Positions 11,378 through 20,400 of a stretch of 64,000 nt of DNA are shown one piece after another. The stretch lies in the NCBI RefSeq assembly GCF_003054555.1, contig NZ_CP026304.1:744001-808000 (forward strand), in the 5' to 3' direction. The DNA comes from Streptomyces lunaelactis. Its GTDB lineage: Bacteria; Actinomycetota; Actinomycetes; Streptomycetales; Streptomycetaceae. How positions within the stretch are numbered: position 1 is the stretch's first letter; each line of letters begins with the position of its first letter. The position numbers and the translations under genes were made by a program. Under the pieces are notes generated by a model. The model was not told the DNA's origin, ran no database searches, and saw only the letters and a program-made list of their open reading frames with translations.

Positions 11378-11439
11378 GCGTCGCCATGGCGGTGACCTGC
11401 CAGGACAGGTCCTGGCAGGTCACCGCCATGGCGACGCGG
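11376..11439. terminator. 64-bp near-perfect palindrome after the SPFH gene
   Basis: Arms 11376-11406 and 11409-11439 are perfect 31-bp reverse complements separated by only AG. It starts four bases past the SPFH stop. It would fold into an exceptionally stable hairpin in RNA or a cruciform in DNA; transcription termination is the simplest role. There is no U tract. Confidence 0.6.
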
Positions 11440-11443
11440 TTGA

Positions 11444-12301
11444 TCAGACGGTCTTGGTTGCCCCGTTCAGTACCGGGGCGGGGTCGGTCCTGGTGTCGCC
11501 GGCGGACCGCGGCGCGGTGGGGGTGGCGGCCGCTGCTGTTTCGCGGGCGAGGAAGGAGCCGAGTTCACCGATGGTGCTCATGAGGGGGGCGGGGAAGACG
11601 ACGGTGGTGTTCTTGTCCACGCCGATCTCCACCAGGCTCTGGAGGTTGCGGAGTTGGAGTGCGAGCGGGTGGTTCATCATGATGTCCGAGGCGTCGCCGA
11701 GCGCTGCGGCGGCCAGTGACTCGCCCTCGGCGTTGATGATTTTGGCGCGCTTCTCGCGCTCGGCCTCGGCCTGGCGGGCCATTGCCCGCTTCATGCTGTC
11801 GGGGAGCTGGATGTCCTTGAGCTCGACCAGGGTGACCTCCACACCCCATTCGGCGGTCGTGACGTCGAGGATCTCGCGGATGCCGAGGTTGATGCGGTCG
11901 GTCTCCGAGAGCGTCTCGTCGAGGGTGTGCTGGCCGACGACCTTGCGCAGGGTGGTCTGGGCGATCTGGTTGATCGCCGCGTTGACGTTCTCGATCGCGA
12001 TGACCGATTTCACCGCGTCCACGACCCGGAAGTAGGCGACCGCCGACACATCGACGCTCACGTTGTCCCGGGTGATGATGCCCTGGGACTGGATCGGCAT
12101 CGTCACGATCCGCAGCGACACCCGGTGCAGGACTTCCACGACCGGGACGATGACCCGCAGCCCCGGTTCCCGTGATCCGACGAGCCGGCCGAACCTGAAC
12201 AGCACCCCTTGCTCGTACTGCTTGACGACCTTGACGGCCATTGCGAGTGCCACCAGGGCCAAAAGGATCACGCTGACCAGAAGGAAGATCAGGACTTCCA
12301 T
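11444..12301 (-). CDS. SPFH/Band 7 (stomatin-like) membrane protein
   Basis: This 285-residue protein has an N-terminal membrane anchor (residues 1-22, MEVLIFLLVSVILLALVALA), then the SPFH domain (YEQGVLFRFGRLVG, PGLRVIVPVVE, SVDVSAVAYFRV) and an acidic/basic coiled helix (ARQAEAEREKRAKIINAEGE) typical of stomatin/prohibitin homologues. Such proteins organise membrane microdomains and often partner with membrane proteases. ATG 12301 has GAGGAG seven bases upstream. A DosR-like box lies 181 bp upstream. It is divergent from the DoxX gene and ends against a 64-bp palindrome. Confidence 0.92.
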   Translation of the reverse strand: MEVLIFLLVSVILLALVALAMAVKVVKQYEQGVLFRFGRLVGSREPGLRVIVPVVEVLHRVSLRIVTMPIQSQGIITRDNVSVDVSAVAYFRVVDAVKSVIAIENVNAAINQIAQTTLRKVVGQHTLDETLSETDRINLGIREILDVTTAEWGVEVTLVELKDIQLPDSMKRAMARQAEAEREKRAKIINAEGESLAAAALGDASDIMMNHPLALQLRNLQSLVEIGVDKNTTVVFPAPLMSTIGELGSFLARETAAAATPTAPRSAGDTRTDPAPVLNGATKTV

Positions 12302-12481
12302 GGTGCTGCTCCTCAGAATGAGGACCGCGTCGTTCCCGCGCGAGGTCCCGGAGTACGTCGGCGGAGCAGGGGAATTGGCCCGGGTCCGTCCGCAGGGCTG
12401 TCGGTGTGGTCCGGTGTGACCTTGACGCGACGAGCCGCCCTGCGGTGTATCCAGCATCGCCCGGTGTCCCCGCCCACGGCA

Positions 12482-12497
12482 GGGGCCGAACGGCCCC
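12482..12497. promoter_or_regulatory. DosR-like box (SPFH side)
   Basis: GGGGCCGAACGGCCCC, 6-bp arms around 4 bp, 181 bp upstream of the SPFH start and in the 425-bp divergent region with DoxX. Confidence 0.55.
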
Positions 12498-12584
12498 AAC
12501 CTCCCGCCCCCGGCGGTGAGTCCGCCCGAAACGGGCAGGCGACGGCAGGACCCGGTCCGGCACCCGCGGCCTCCGGAGCGGGGC

Positions 12585-12639
12585 GGGGACGTTCGGCCCC
12601 TGTGACGGTACCTGTGGGCCCCTGTGGTCCGACTGGCCC
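12585..12639. promoter_or_regulatory. DosR-like boxes upstream of DoxX
   Basis: GGGGACGTTCGGCCCC (12585-12600) and GGTCCGACTGGCCC (12626-12639) lie 126 and 87 bp before ATG 12727. A weaker copy (12607-12622) lies between them. Confidence 0.55.
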
Positions 12640-12726
12640 GGGGCAGGACATTGAACGCAGGACGACGACGGCACGCGGACAGCTATCGCGCTACGCCTAC
12701 CAGAGCCCCAGACAGGGATGAACATC

Positions 12727-13353
12727 ATGGCAGTACACGAAACTCCCGGCCGGCACACGGGGTTCCACCTCCCGTCGCGACGCCGGGCCGGGACGGCCCA
12801 GAGGGCCGGAGAGACCACGATCGACACGACGGCCACGGCGACCCGCGCCCAGGTCTTCGCGGGGCTGCGGATCGTGACCGGGTTCATCTTCCTGTGGGCC
12901 TTCCTCGACAAGACCTTCGGCTGGGGCTACGCCACCGCATCCGGCAAGGGCTGGACCGACGGCGGCTCACCCACCAAGGGCTTCCTCAGCGGCGTCGCCG
13001 CCGGACCCATGGAATCCACCTTCCACTCCTGGGCCGGAGCGGGCTGGGCGAACTGGCTGTTCATGCTCGGTCTGCTCGGCGTCGGCCTCGCCCTGGTCAG
13101 CGGCATCGCGCTGCGGCTCGCCGCGGTCGCCGGGACCGCCCTGATGGCGTTCATGTGGATCGCCGAGTGGCCGCCGGCCAAGCACCTGGCCGACGGCTCG
13201 CCGAGCATGTCCACCAACCCGCTCATCGACTACCACGTCCTGTACGCGGCCGTCCTGATCGCCCTCGCGGTCGCCTCGGCCGGCACCACCTGGGGACTCG
13301 GCAGGACCTGGGCCCGACTCCCCGTCGTCCGCGACCACACCTGGCTCCGCTGA
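12727..13353 (+). CDS. DoxX-like membrane protein
   Basis: This 208-residue protein has about four membrane helices. The first is GLRIVTGFIFLWAFLDKTFG; a middle one is WANWLFMLGLLGVGLALVSG. It is strongly similar to the second copy at 42270, sharing YAT.SGKGW.DGGSPTKGFL, PMESTFH.WAGA and DGSPSMSTNP. DoxX relatives in mycobacteria work in membrane redox and oxidative-stress complexes; in archaea DoxX pairs with thiosulfate:quinone oxidoreductase. ATG 12727 gives the MAVHE start shared with the paralogue and has AGGGA; ATG 12718 is too close to that site. It probably has its own boxes upstream, and a strong hairpin separates it from gap. Confidence 0.85.
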   Translation: MAVHETPGRHTGFHLPSRRRAGTAQRAGETTIDTTATATRAQVFAGLRIVTGFIFLWAFLDKTFGWGYATASGKGWTDGGSPTKGFLSGVAAGPMESTFHSWAGAGWANWLFMLGLLGVGLALVSGIALRLAAVAGTALMAFMWIAEWPPAKHLADGSPSMSTNPLIDYHVLYAAVLIALAVASAGTTWGLGRTWARLPVVRDHTWLR

Positions 13354-13368
13354 GCCCGGCCCGTACAC

Positions 13369-13396
13369 CCGGGGGACCGATAACCGGGTCCCCCGG
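13369..13396 (+). terminator. Hairpin between DoxX and GAPDH genes
   Basis: CCGGGGGACC (13369-13378) and GGTCCCCCGG (13387-13396) form a 10-bp stem with an 8-base loop, 16 bp after the DoxX stop. No U tract follows. Confidence 0.6.
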
Positions 13397-13438
13397 ACCC
13401 ATCCCCTCCCCTCCTCAACGGCAAGCAGAGGCACCGCC

Positions 13439-14455
13439 ATGACCGTACGTGTAGGTATCAACGGCTTCGGCCGTATCGGCCGCAACTACCTGCGGAGCGT
13501 CCTGGCCCGGGCGGGACGGGGGGCCGCGGAGGTCGAGGTGGTGGCCGTCAACGACATCGCCCCCGCCGCGGCCCTGGCCCACCTGCTGGAGTACGACTCC
13601 ACCTATGGGCCACTCGGCCGGGCCGTCGGCCACGACGAGCATTCGATCACCGTCGACGGGCAGCGCATCGCCTTCACCGCCCAACGCGACCCGGCCGTCC
13701 TGGCCTGGGGCAAGCTCGGGGTGGAGATCCTCATCGAGTCCACCGGCCATTTCCGTACCCGCGACGACGCGGCCCTGCACCTGAAGGCCGGTGCCCGCAA
13801 GGTGCTGATCTCCTCGCCCGGCAAGGACGTCGACGCCACCGTGGTGATGGGCGTCAACCAGGCCGGCTACGACCCGGACCGGCACCACATCGTCTCGGGC
13901 GCCTCCTGCACCACCAACTGCGTCGTACCGATGGTGCACGTCCTGCACGAGCAATTCGGCATCGTCAAGGGCTTGATGACCACCATCCACGGCTACACCA
14001 ACGACCAGGCCCTGCTCGACAGCCCCCACAAGGACCTGCGCCGCGCCCGGTCGGCCGCTGTGAGCATCATCCCGACCAGCACCGGCGCCGCCCGCGCCGT
14101 CGGCCTGGTCATCCCCGCACTCGACGGCGCCCTGGACGGCATCGCCGTCCGCGTGCCCGTCCCGGACGGCTCCCTGACCGACCTCACCCTGGTACTGCGG
14201 CAGGAGGTCACCACCGAAGAGATCAACACCGCCTTCACCGAAGCCGCCGAGGGACCGCTGCACGGCATCCTGCGCGTGAACACCGCTCCCATCGTCTCCC
14301 GCGACATCATCGGCGACCCCGCCTCCTGCATCATCGACGCCCCCCTCACCCAGGCCCACGGCGACCTGGTGAAGGTCTTCGGCTGGTACGACAACGAGTG
14401 GGGCTACAGCAACCGACTGCTCGACCTCACCGAATACGTCGCCGCCCGGCTGTGA
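13439..14455 (+). CDS. gap: Glyceraldehyde-3-phosphate dehydrogenase, type I
   Basis: This 338-residue enzyme oxidises glyceraldehyde-3-phosphate to 1,3-bisphosphoglycerate using NAD. The Rossmann start is VRVGINGFGRIGRN, the dinucleotide-specificity region is VVAVNDIA (an Asp typical of NAD use), the catalytic cysteine is in SGASCTTNC, and the C-terminus has WYDNEWGYSNR. It heads an operon: the HAD gene starts inside its stop codon (GTGA) and GH65 and a USP follow. This is likely a paralogue of the housekeeping gap, dedicated to this island. Confidence 0.95.
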   Translation: MTVRVGINGFGRIGRNYLRSVLARAGRGAAEVEVVAVNDIAPAAALAHLLEYDSTYGPLGRAVGHDEHSITVDGQRIAFTAQRDPAVLAWGKLGVEILIESTGHFRTRDDAALHLKAGARKVLISSPGKDVDATVVMGVNQAGYDPDRHHIVSGASCTTNCVVPMVHVLHEQFGIVKGLMTTIHGYTNDQALLDSPHKDLRRARSAAVSIIPTSTGAARAVGLVIPALDGALDGIAVRVPVPDGSLTDLTLVLRQEVTTEEINTAFTEAAEGPLHGILRVNTAPIVSRDIIGDPASCIIDAPLTQAHGDLVKVFGWYDNEWGYSNRLLDLTEYVAARL

Positions 14456-15219
14456 CCACCATCGCCGGTCAGGCCCTGGTACCTCGCCTGCGGGCGATTC
14501 GGGCCGTGGTGTTCGACACCGACGGGGTGATCACCGACTCGGCCCGGCTGCACGCCGCCGCCTGGCAGGAGGCCTTCGACGCCTGCCTGGAGGCGGCGGG
14601 TCAGCACCGCCCGTTCGACCCGGTGGAGGACTACCGCCGCTACGTCGACGGCAGGGCCCGGCTGGACGGCGCCGCCGCCTTCCTCACCGCTCGCGGGCTG
14701 CGGCTGCCGGCCGGCACCCCCGCCGACCCGCCCGGCACCAGAACCGTGCAGGCCGTCGCCGCCCGCAAGGAGCAACTGTTCGCACGACGGCTGGCAGCGG
14801 GTTCCATCCCCGCCTGGCCCGGCACCGTACGACTGCTGCACGCGCTGCGCGCCGGGGGCGTGCCGTGCGCCGCGATCTCGGCTTCCCGGCACGCGCCGGA
14901 ACTGCTGACGGGTGCGGGAGTCCGGGACCTGTTCGAGGCCGTGGTGGACGGCAACGAGGCGGCCCGCCTCGGGCTGCCGGGCAAGCCCGACCCGGCGATC
15001 TTCCTGGAGGCGGCCCGGCGGCTGGACGTACCGGCCGGGGAGGCGGCCGTCGTCGAGGACGCGCTGGCCGGTGTCGAAGCCGGCCGACGCGGCGGCTTCG
15101 GCCTGGTGGTCGGGGTGGACCGGACCGCCGGGCCGACCAGTGCCGACGACCTGAGCGAGCACGGGGCCGACCTGGTGGTCGCAGACCTCGCCGAGTTACT
15201 GACCGCCACGGAGGCGTAA
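14452..15219 (+). CDS. HAD hydrolase, beta-phosphoglucomutase-like
   Basis: This 255-residue protein has the HAD nucleophile motif FDTDGVITDS (D-x-D) near the N-terminus, GNEAARLGLPGKPDPAIFL for the lysine loop and VVEDALAGVEAG for the acidic motif. Its position before a GH65 phosphorylase is the classic setting for beta-phosphoglucomutase, which turns beta-glucose-1-phosphate into glucose-6-phosphate. The start GTG 14452 overlaps the gap stop by four bases. A TTA codon lies near the 3' end (15196-15198), suggesting bldA dependence. Confidence 0.88.
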   Translation: MTTIAGQALVPRLRAIRAVVFDTDGVITDSARLHAAAWQEAFDACLEAAGQHRPFDPVEDYRRYVDGRARLDGAAAFLTARGLRLPAGTPADPPGTRTVQAVAARKEQLFARRLAAGSIPAWPGTVRLLHALRAGGVPCAAISASRHAPELLTGAGVRDLFEAVVDGNEAARLGLPGKPDPAIFLEAARRLDVPAGEAAVVEDALAGVEAGRRGGFGLVVGVDRTAGPTSADDLSEHGADLVVADLAELLTATEA

Positions 15220-15221
15220 CG

Positions 15222-17627
15222 ATGCCGGACGACTGGACCCTGAGCTACGAGGGCTACGACCCGGCGGACGAGCGGCTGCGCGAGGCACTGTGCACGCTGG
15301 GCAACGGCTCCTTCGCCACCCGGGGCGCCGCCCCCGAGACCACCGCGGGCCCGGCGCACTACCCCGGCACCTACGCCGCGGGCTGCTACAACCGGCTGAC
15401 CTCGACCGTCGCCGAACGCCAGGTCGAGAACGAGGACATCGTCAACCTCCCCAACTGGCTGCCGCTGCACTTCCGTTGCCTCGGCGGCGGCGAGGCTCCG
15501 CCCGGTCCGTGGTTCTCGCCGGACGACGGCTCGCTGCTGGAGTACCGGCAGACCCTGGACCTGCGCCGGGGCACACTCACCCGCCGGATGCGGCTGCGGG
15601 ACGCGCAGGGCCGCGAACTGGCCGTCGAGCAGTACCGCCTGGTGCACATGGGCGACCCCCATCTGGCGGCCCTGCGCACCGAGTTCACGGCGCGGGGCTG
15701 GACGGGCACCCTGGAGGTGGAGTCCGCGATCGACGGTGACGTCACCAACTCGGGTGTGGACCGCTACCGCGATCTGAACGGCCACCACCTCACCGACTGG
15801 CACACCGGGGCGACCGGACCCGACACCGTATGGCTGAACTGCCGCACCTCCGCCTCCGGCATCCGCATCGCGATGGCCGCCCGCACCCGGGCCGTATCCG
15901 CCGGCCCGGCGGCCGTGCGGCTCCTGCCCGGGGAGCGTCGAGCCGTGCACCTGCTGACGCTGCCGATCGGGCCCGGCCGGCCCGTCGCGGTGGAGAAGAC
16001 GGTGGCCCTGCACACCTCACGCGACCCGGCGACCGGCGATCCCCGGTCCGCCGCGAACGACCGCGTGGAGCGGGCGACCGACTTCGCAGGACTGCTCGCC
16101 TCCCACCACGTCGCATGGGAACAGCTGTGGCGGAGAACGGAGTTGGACGTGCCCGGCGAGGCCGGAAGGATCCTGCGGCTGCACCTTTTCCATGTGCTGC
16201 AGACCCTGTCGCCGCACACCGCCGAGCTCGACGCGGGCGTACCGGCCCGGGGACTGCACGGCGAGGCCTACCGGGGCCATGTCTTCTGGGACGAACTCTT
16301 CGTCCTGCCCTATCTGAACCTCCACCTCCCGGAGGTCTCCCGGGCACTGCTGTCCTACCGCCACCGGCGGCTGGGCCAGGCGGTCCATGCGGCGGCCGAA
16401 GCCGGTCGGTCCGGGGCCATGTACCCGTGGCAGAGCGGCAGCGACGGCCGCGAGGAGACCCAGACGCTGCACCTGAACCCCCGCTCCGGCCGCTGGTCAC
16501 CCGACAACTCGCGACTCCAGCACCATGTCGGATCGGCGGTGGCCTACAACGTCTGGCAGTACTGCCAGGCCACCGGGGACACCGGGTTCCTGCACGGGGC
16601 GGGCGCGGAGATGCTGCTGCAGATCGCCCGCTTCTGGGCAGACAGCGCGGTGTGGGATCCGGCGTACGAGCGGTACCGGATCCGCGGCGTGGTCGGCCCC
16701 GACGAGTACCACGACGCGTATCCCGGCGCCGCCGGACCCGGCCTCGACGACAACGCGTACACCAACGTCACCGCGGCCTGGGTGCTGTGCCGTGCCCTGG
16801 ACCTCGCCACCGGGCTGCCCGCGCCGCGCCGTCAGGAGTTGTTCGAGCGCATCGGGCTGGAACCGGCGGAACTGGGGCACTGGGAGGATGTCTCCCGCCG
16901 GCTGCGAGTCCCCCTCCACCGGGGCGTTATCAGCCAGTTCGACGGCTACGGTGACCTCGCCGAGCTGGACTGGGACGGCTACCGCACCCGCTACGGCGAC
17001 ATCCGGCGTCTCGACCGGATCCTGGAGGCCGAGGGCGACAGCGTCAACCGCTACCAGGCGTCCAAACAGGCCGATGTACTGATGCTCGGCTACCTCTTCT
17101 CGCCCGCCGAACTCTCGGCGCTTCTGGCCCGCCTCGGGCACACCCTCGACGGCGACACCTGGCGTACCACCGTCGACCACTACCTCGCCCGCACCAGCCA
17201 TGGCTCCACCCTCAGCGGCCTGGTCCACGGCTGGGTACTGGCCCGCACCCGCCCCGCCGAGGCCTGGAAGTACGTCTCGGAGGCCCTCACCGGCGACATC
17301 GCCGACCTCCAGGGCGGTACCACCGCCGAGGGCATCCACCTGGGCGCCTGCGCCGGCACCCTCGACCTTGTACAGCGCGGCCTCACCGGCCTCGAAACCC
17401 GTGATGACGCCCTGTGGCTCGACCCGGTACCACTCCCCGAGCTGTCCGAGTACAGGTTCTCCATCCGCTACCGGGGCCACCAGGGCGTCGGCCTGAGTAT
17501 GCGCGCCGGACACCTGCGCATCAGCGTCCCCGCCTCTGGCGGGACGCCCATCCGGGTCGTCGTCGCCGGCCACGACATCACGGTCGCTCCCGGCCGGACC
17601 CGGCAGGTCGACCTCCCTCGCCGCTGA
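15222..17627 (+). CDS. Glycoside hydrolase family 65 disaccharide phosphorylase-like
   Basis: This 801-residue protein is full length for GH65. It has the N-terminal beta-sandwich (LGNGSFATRGAAPE), then the (alpha/alpha)6 barrel with the catalytic acid motif VVGPDEYHDAY (Glu about 495). It retains KQADVLML and the phosphate-loop motif TSHGSTLSGLVHG that marks phosphorylases. It should cleave an alpha-glucosyl disaccharide such as trehalose, maltose or kojibiose with Pi, giving beta-glucose-1-phosphate; the exact sugar cannot be read. ATG 15222 has GGAGG overlapping the HAD stop region. A C-terminal duplicate scrap sits at 43951. Confidence 0.9.
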   Translation: MPDDWTLSYEGYDPADERLREALCTLGNGSFATRGAAPETTAGPAHYPGTYAAGCYNRLTSTVAERQVENEDIVNLPNWLPLHFRCLGGGEAPPGPWFSPDDGSLLEYRQTLDLRRGTLTRRMRLRDAQGRELAVEQYRLVHMGDPHLAALRTEFTARGWTGTLEVESAIDGDVTNSGVDRYRDLNGHHLTDWHTGATGPDTVWLNCRTSASGIRIAMAARTRAVSAGPAAVRLLPGERRAVHLLTLPIGPGRPVAVEKTVALHTSRDPATGDPRSAANDRVERATDFAGLLASHHVAWEQLWRRTELDVPGEAGRILRLHLFHVLQTLSPHTAELDAGVPARGLHGEAYRGHVFWDELFVLPYLNLHLPEVSRALLSYRHRRLGQAVHAAAEAGRSGAMYPWQSGSDGREETQTLHLNPRSGRWSPDNSRLQHHVGSAVAYNVWQYCQATGDTGFLHGAGAEMLLQIARFWADSAVWDPAYERYRIRGVVGPDEYHDAYPGAAGPGLDDNAYTNVTAAWVLCRALDLATGLPAPRRQELFERIGLEPAELGHWEDVSRRLRVPLHRGVISQFDGYGDLAELDWDGYRTRYGDIRRLDRILEAEGDSVNRYQASKQADVLMLGYLFSPAELSALLARLGHTLDGDTWRTTVDHYLARTSHGSTLSGLVHGWVLARTRPAEAWKYVSEALTGDIADLQGGTTAEGIHLGACAGTLDLVQRGLTGLETRDDALWLDPVPLPELSEYRFSIRYRGHQGVGLSMRAGHLRISVPASGGTPIRVVVAGHDITVAPGRTRQVDLPRR

Positions 17628-17671
17628 CCGTGCGCCAGGCAACACACCCGCTCTCCAAGGAAGTTGGCATC

Positions 17672-18583
17672 ATGTCCCGCATCATCACCGTAGGCCTGGA
17701 CGGCTCGCGCGAAAGCCTGGCCGCAGCCAACTGGGCGGCCCGTGAGTCCCTGCTCCGTGATCTGCCCTGCCGCCTCGTACACGCGTGGGAACTGCAGTCG
17801 TACGACTACCCCACCGCCTACGCTCCGCCGACCGGGCCGGACCTGCAACGCCACTGGGCGGAGCGCGTGCCGCGCGAGGCCGAGGAGGATCTGCGTCGCC
17901 GCTACCCCGGCCTGCGGGTCAGCGCCGATCAGGTCGACGGGCAGCCGGTCCCGGTGCTGCTGGCGGCCGCGGACGACGCCGAACTGCTGGTCATCGGGTC
18001 GCGGGGGCTGAGCGGCATCGGCGGTTTCCTCGTCGGCTCGGTGGCGCTCTCGGTGGTGGCCCACGCCACCAACCCGGTGGTCCTGGTGCGGGCCGAGGAG
18101 CCGGACGCCTCCGGCCCTCGCCCTGCGGAGCCCCCGTACGGCAAGGTCGTACTCGGCCTGGACCTGCGGCGGCCCGCCGACGCGCTGATCGAGTTCGCCT
18201 TCGATGCCGCCGCCCGTCGCGCGTCGGCCCTGCGTGTCATTCAGGGCTGGACCCCGCCGGCCCACTACGGCCTGGACACCGGCTTCGGCTACACCTCCGG
18301 CGCCGTCACTTTGGGCCTGGGCGGCGAACTGGCCGCACAGGAGGCGGGCGGACTGACCGACGCGCTGCGCCCGTGGCGGGAGAAGTTCCCCGGAGTCGAG
18401 GTGACCGAGAAGTCCGTGATCGGCGGGGCCGCCCACCACCTGGTGGAGGCCGCTGCCGCCGCTGGCCTGCTGGTCATCGGCCGCCGCAACCGCGATTCGG
18501 CGATCGGCACGCACCTCGGCCCGGTCGCCCACGCGGTGATGCACCACGCCGCGGCCCCGGTCGCGGTCGTCCCGCACGACTGA
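17672..18583 (+). CDS. Tandem universal stress protein (UspA family)
   Basis: This 303-residue protein has two Usp domains. Domain 1 begins IITVGLDGSRESLAAANWA and has an intact ATP motif GSRGLSGIGGFLVGS; domain 2 has GRRNRDSAIGTHLGPVAHAV. AAGGAAG precedes ATG 17672. No box lies upstream; it follows GH65 by 44 bp and is probably the last gene of the gap-HAD-GH65 operon. It is closely related to the USPs at 5815 and 43055. Confidence 0.92.
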   Translation: MSRIITVGLDGSRESLAAANWAARESLLRDLPCRLVHAWELQSYDYPTAYAPPTGPDLQRHWAERVPREAEEDLRRRYPGLRVSADQVDGQPVPVLLAAADDAELLVIGSRGLSGIGGFLVGSVALSVVAHATNPVVLVRAEEPDASGPRPAEPPYGKVVLGLDLRRPADALIEFAFDAAARRASALRVIQGWTPPAHYGLDTGFGYTSGAVTLGLGGELAAQEAGGLTDALRPWREKFPGVEVTEKSVIGGAAHHLVEAAAAAGLLVIGRRNRDSAIGTHLGPVAHAVMHHAAAPVAVVPHD

Positions 18584-19041
18584 CCCAGGCAGCCCCGCCG
18601 CTCACACTCACTCCGCCCTGGGCCGACGGACTGGATCCGCGGCTCGCGAGTTCGGGTCCGGGCCGGTCTGTGGCACTTGGCGCTCCGCTGGCCTGCTCGG
18701 ATGCATCGGTCCGGTGTTGGCGTGAGCCACCGCGGGCGACCAGTCCGATGAAGGGAACGGTGAATTCGGGACGCCGACAGGACGCGGGGACAGGGACATA
18801 CTCGCGAGGGAGCCGAGGACACCGGCCTGCTGGGCCGTCGCTGAGCGGCTGACCGTTCCCGGCCGCCGGACGTGACGCGGATCGTCTCGGTGCTGTACCG
18901 CCGATGGCTCTGGTGACAGTGTCTTACCAGGTCACAGCGGTCCGGGGTGGCTGAAGCGGCCGGCCCGGCGTTGGATGCGGTGCCGGAGGGTGCGGTGGCG
19001 TACCGGCGGATGCGCGGCTCGCGCGTCGGCGCGGAGATCCC
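18584..19041. other. Gene-free gap between USP4 and the ATPase remnant
   Basis: I see no supportable gene or mobile element here. The antisense frame of the ATPase remnant stays open across it but has no resemblance to P-type ATPases beyond about 19,042. It looks like scar sequence left by a deletion. Confidence 0.4.
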
Positions 19042-19845
19042 CGTGGTGAGGGCGGCGGCGACCTTGAGGAGCAGCATGGAGAAGCGGCGCAGTCCCGCCT
19101 GGAATTCGGTCTCCGGCTGCCGCTCTCCCAGCCCCAGCGCGATCCGCCCGAACTCGGCACGGCCCCCGGTGGCGACGACCACTCCGGTCGCGCTGCCCCC
19201 GTGCACCACCGTCCCCATCAGCGCGCAGGAGGTCAGCTCGGCCAGTGCCGCCCCTGCGGCGACCGGCTCCGGGGCTTTGTCGGCGGGGGCGGACTCCCCG
19301 GTGAGGACGCTCTCGTCGCAGGCGAACGCGGTGCACGCCAGCAGGCGCAGGTCCGCGGGCACCACCTGCCCCAGCGTCAGACGTACGACATCGCCCGGCA
19401 CCAGCTCGGTCACATCGACCTCGGTGGCCGCGCCGTCACGGACCACGACGGCCGTGTGCCGCACCCGCGAGTGCAGGGCCTGTGCCGCCTTCTCCGCCCG
19501 GTACTCGTTGACGAAACCCAGCGCCACGCTCAGCACCAGAATCCCCGCGATGATGACCGCGCCAGTCCGCTCGCCGAAGAAGTACGAGACCCCGGCCGTC
19601 ACCGCCAGCAGGATCAGCAGGGCGCTGCGCAGCTGCCGCCCGAGGACCGCCAGGACGCGGACGTGGTGCGTGCGTACGGCGTTCGGCCCGACGGCCGTGA
19701 GCCGCTCGGCCGCCTCACCCCTCTCGCCCCCGGACAGACCTTCGGGACTGCTCGCGAGCGCGGCCAGCACGGCCTTCGCGTCCTCGGCGGCGGCGTCCCC
19801 CACCCGCAGCTCTGCCACCCGGGTGGTCACTGACTCCAGGTCCAT
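19042..19845 (-). pseudogene. P-type cation ATPase, 3'-truncated
   Basis: From ATG 19845 about 268 codons match the N-terminal third of a magnesium-type P-ATPase: cation-ATPase N domain (EGLSGGERGEAAERLTAVGPN), first membrane pair, and actuator domain with CDESVLTGESAP. Similarity stops after TEFQAGLRRFSMLLLKVAAAL; the phosphorylation motif DKTGT, the nucleotide domain and the C-terminal helices are all missing. The frame runs on as junk to 18289, antisense to USP4. It overlaps the 3' end of the phosphoketolase remnant by 19 bp. Confidence 0.85.
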
Positions 19846-20366
19846 TCGGCCACCTCGGGAAGGTCCGCCCCATGGGCGCGGATCCAGTCGTGATGGCGGT
19901 GACGGACGTCGACCATCCGCTGCCGCCGCAGCGCCGCCGCGCGGACCGCGGGACCGGGCACCCGGTCGATGACGTCCATGACCAGCCGGTACAGGTCGAG
20001 GTCGTTGCGTACGATCATGTCGAACGGGGTCGTGGTGGTGCCCTCCTCCTTGTAGCCGCGCACGTGCAGATGCGGGTGGTTGGCTCGGTGGTAGGCAAGC
20101 CGGTGGATCAGCCACGGACAGCCGTGGTACGCGAAGACGACGGGTTTGTCAGGGGTGAACAGCGCGTCGCACTCGCTGTCGGGCTTGCTGTGCGGGTGTT
20201 CCTCCGCAGGCAGCAGCCGGGCGATGCAGATCCGCCCGACGGCCAGGTACTTCGCCGCCCGCCAGTGGGCGTCCAGCGCGCTCAGTTCTTCCTCGTCGAG
20301 GCGGTTGAGACCGTCGGGGGTGTCGAGCGCGTAGAGGGAAGCCTCGGGAGGGGGACGGAGTGGCAT
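19827..20366 (-). pseudogene. Phosphoketolase with large in-frame internal deletion
   Basis: A 179-residue open frame joins a phosphoketolase N-terminus (LSALDAHWRAAKYLAVGRI) directly to its C-terminus (LLPAEEHPHS, then DKPVVFAYHGCPWLIHRLAY, HVRGYKEEGTTTTPFDM, VMDVIDRVPG, ending PEVAEWTW). Intact phosphoketolases are about 790-800 residues, so roughly 600 codons including the ThDP-binding core are lost, with the junction near 20,220. It has an RBS (AGAAGGG) and may be translated, but cannot be active. It lies downstream of the GAF-ANTAR cassette on the same strand. Confidence 0.88.
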
Positions 20367-20400
20367 GACGAACCCTTCTTGAAGAGGGCTGTTCGGGACT

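Noticed and set aside
18600..18660. GGGCCGACGGACTG as a further DosR-like box
   Set aside because: Right half-site does not match and no gene start follows on either strand.
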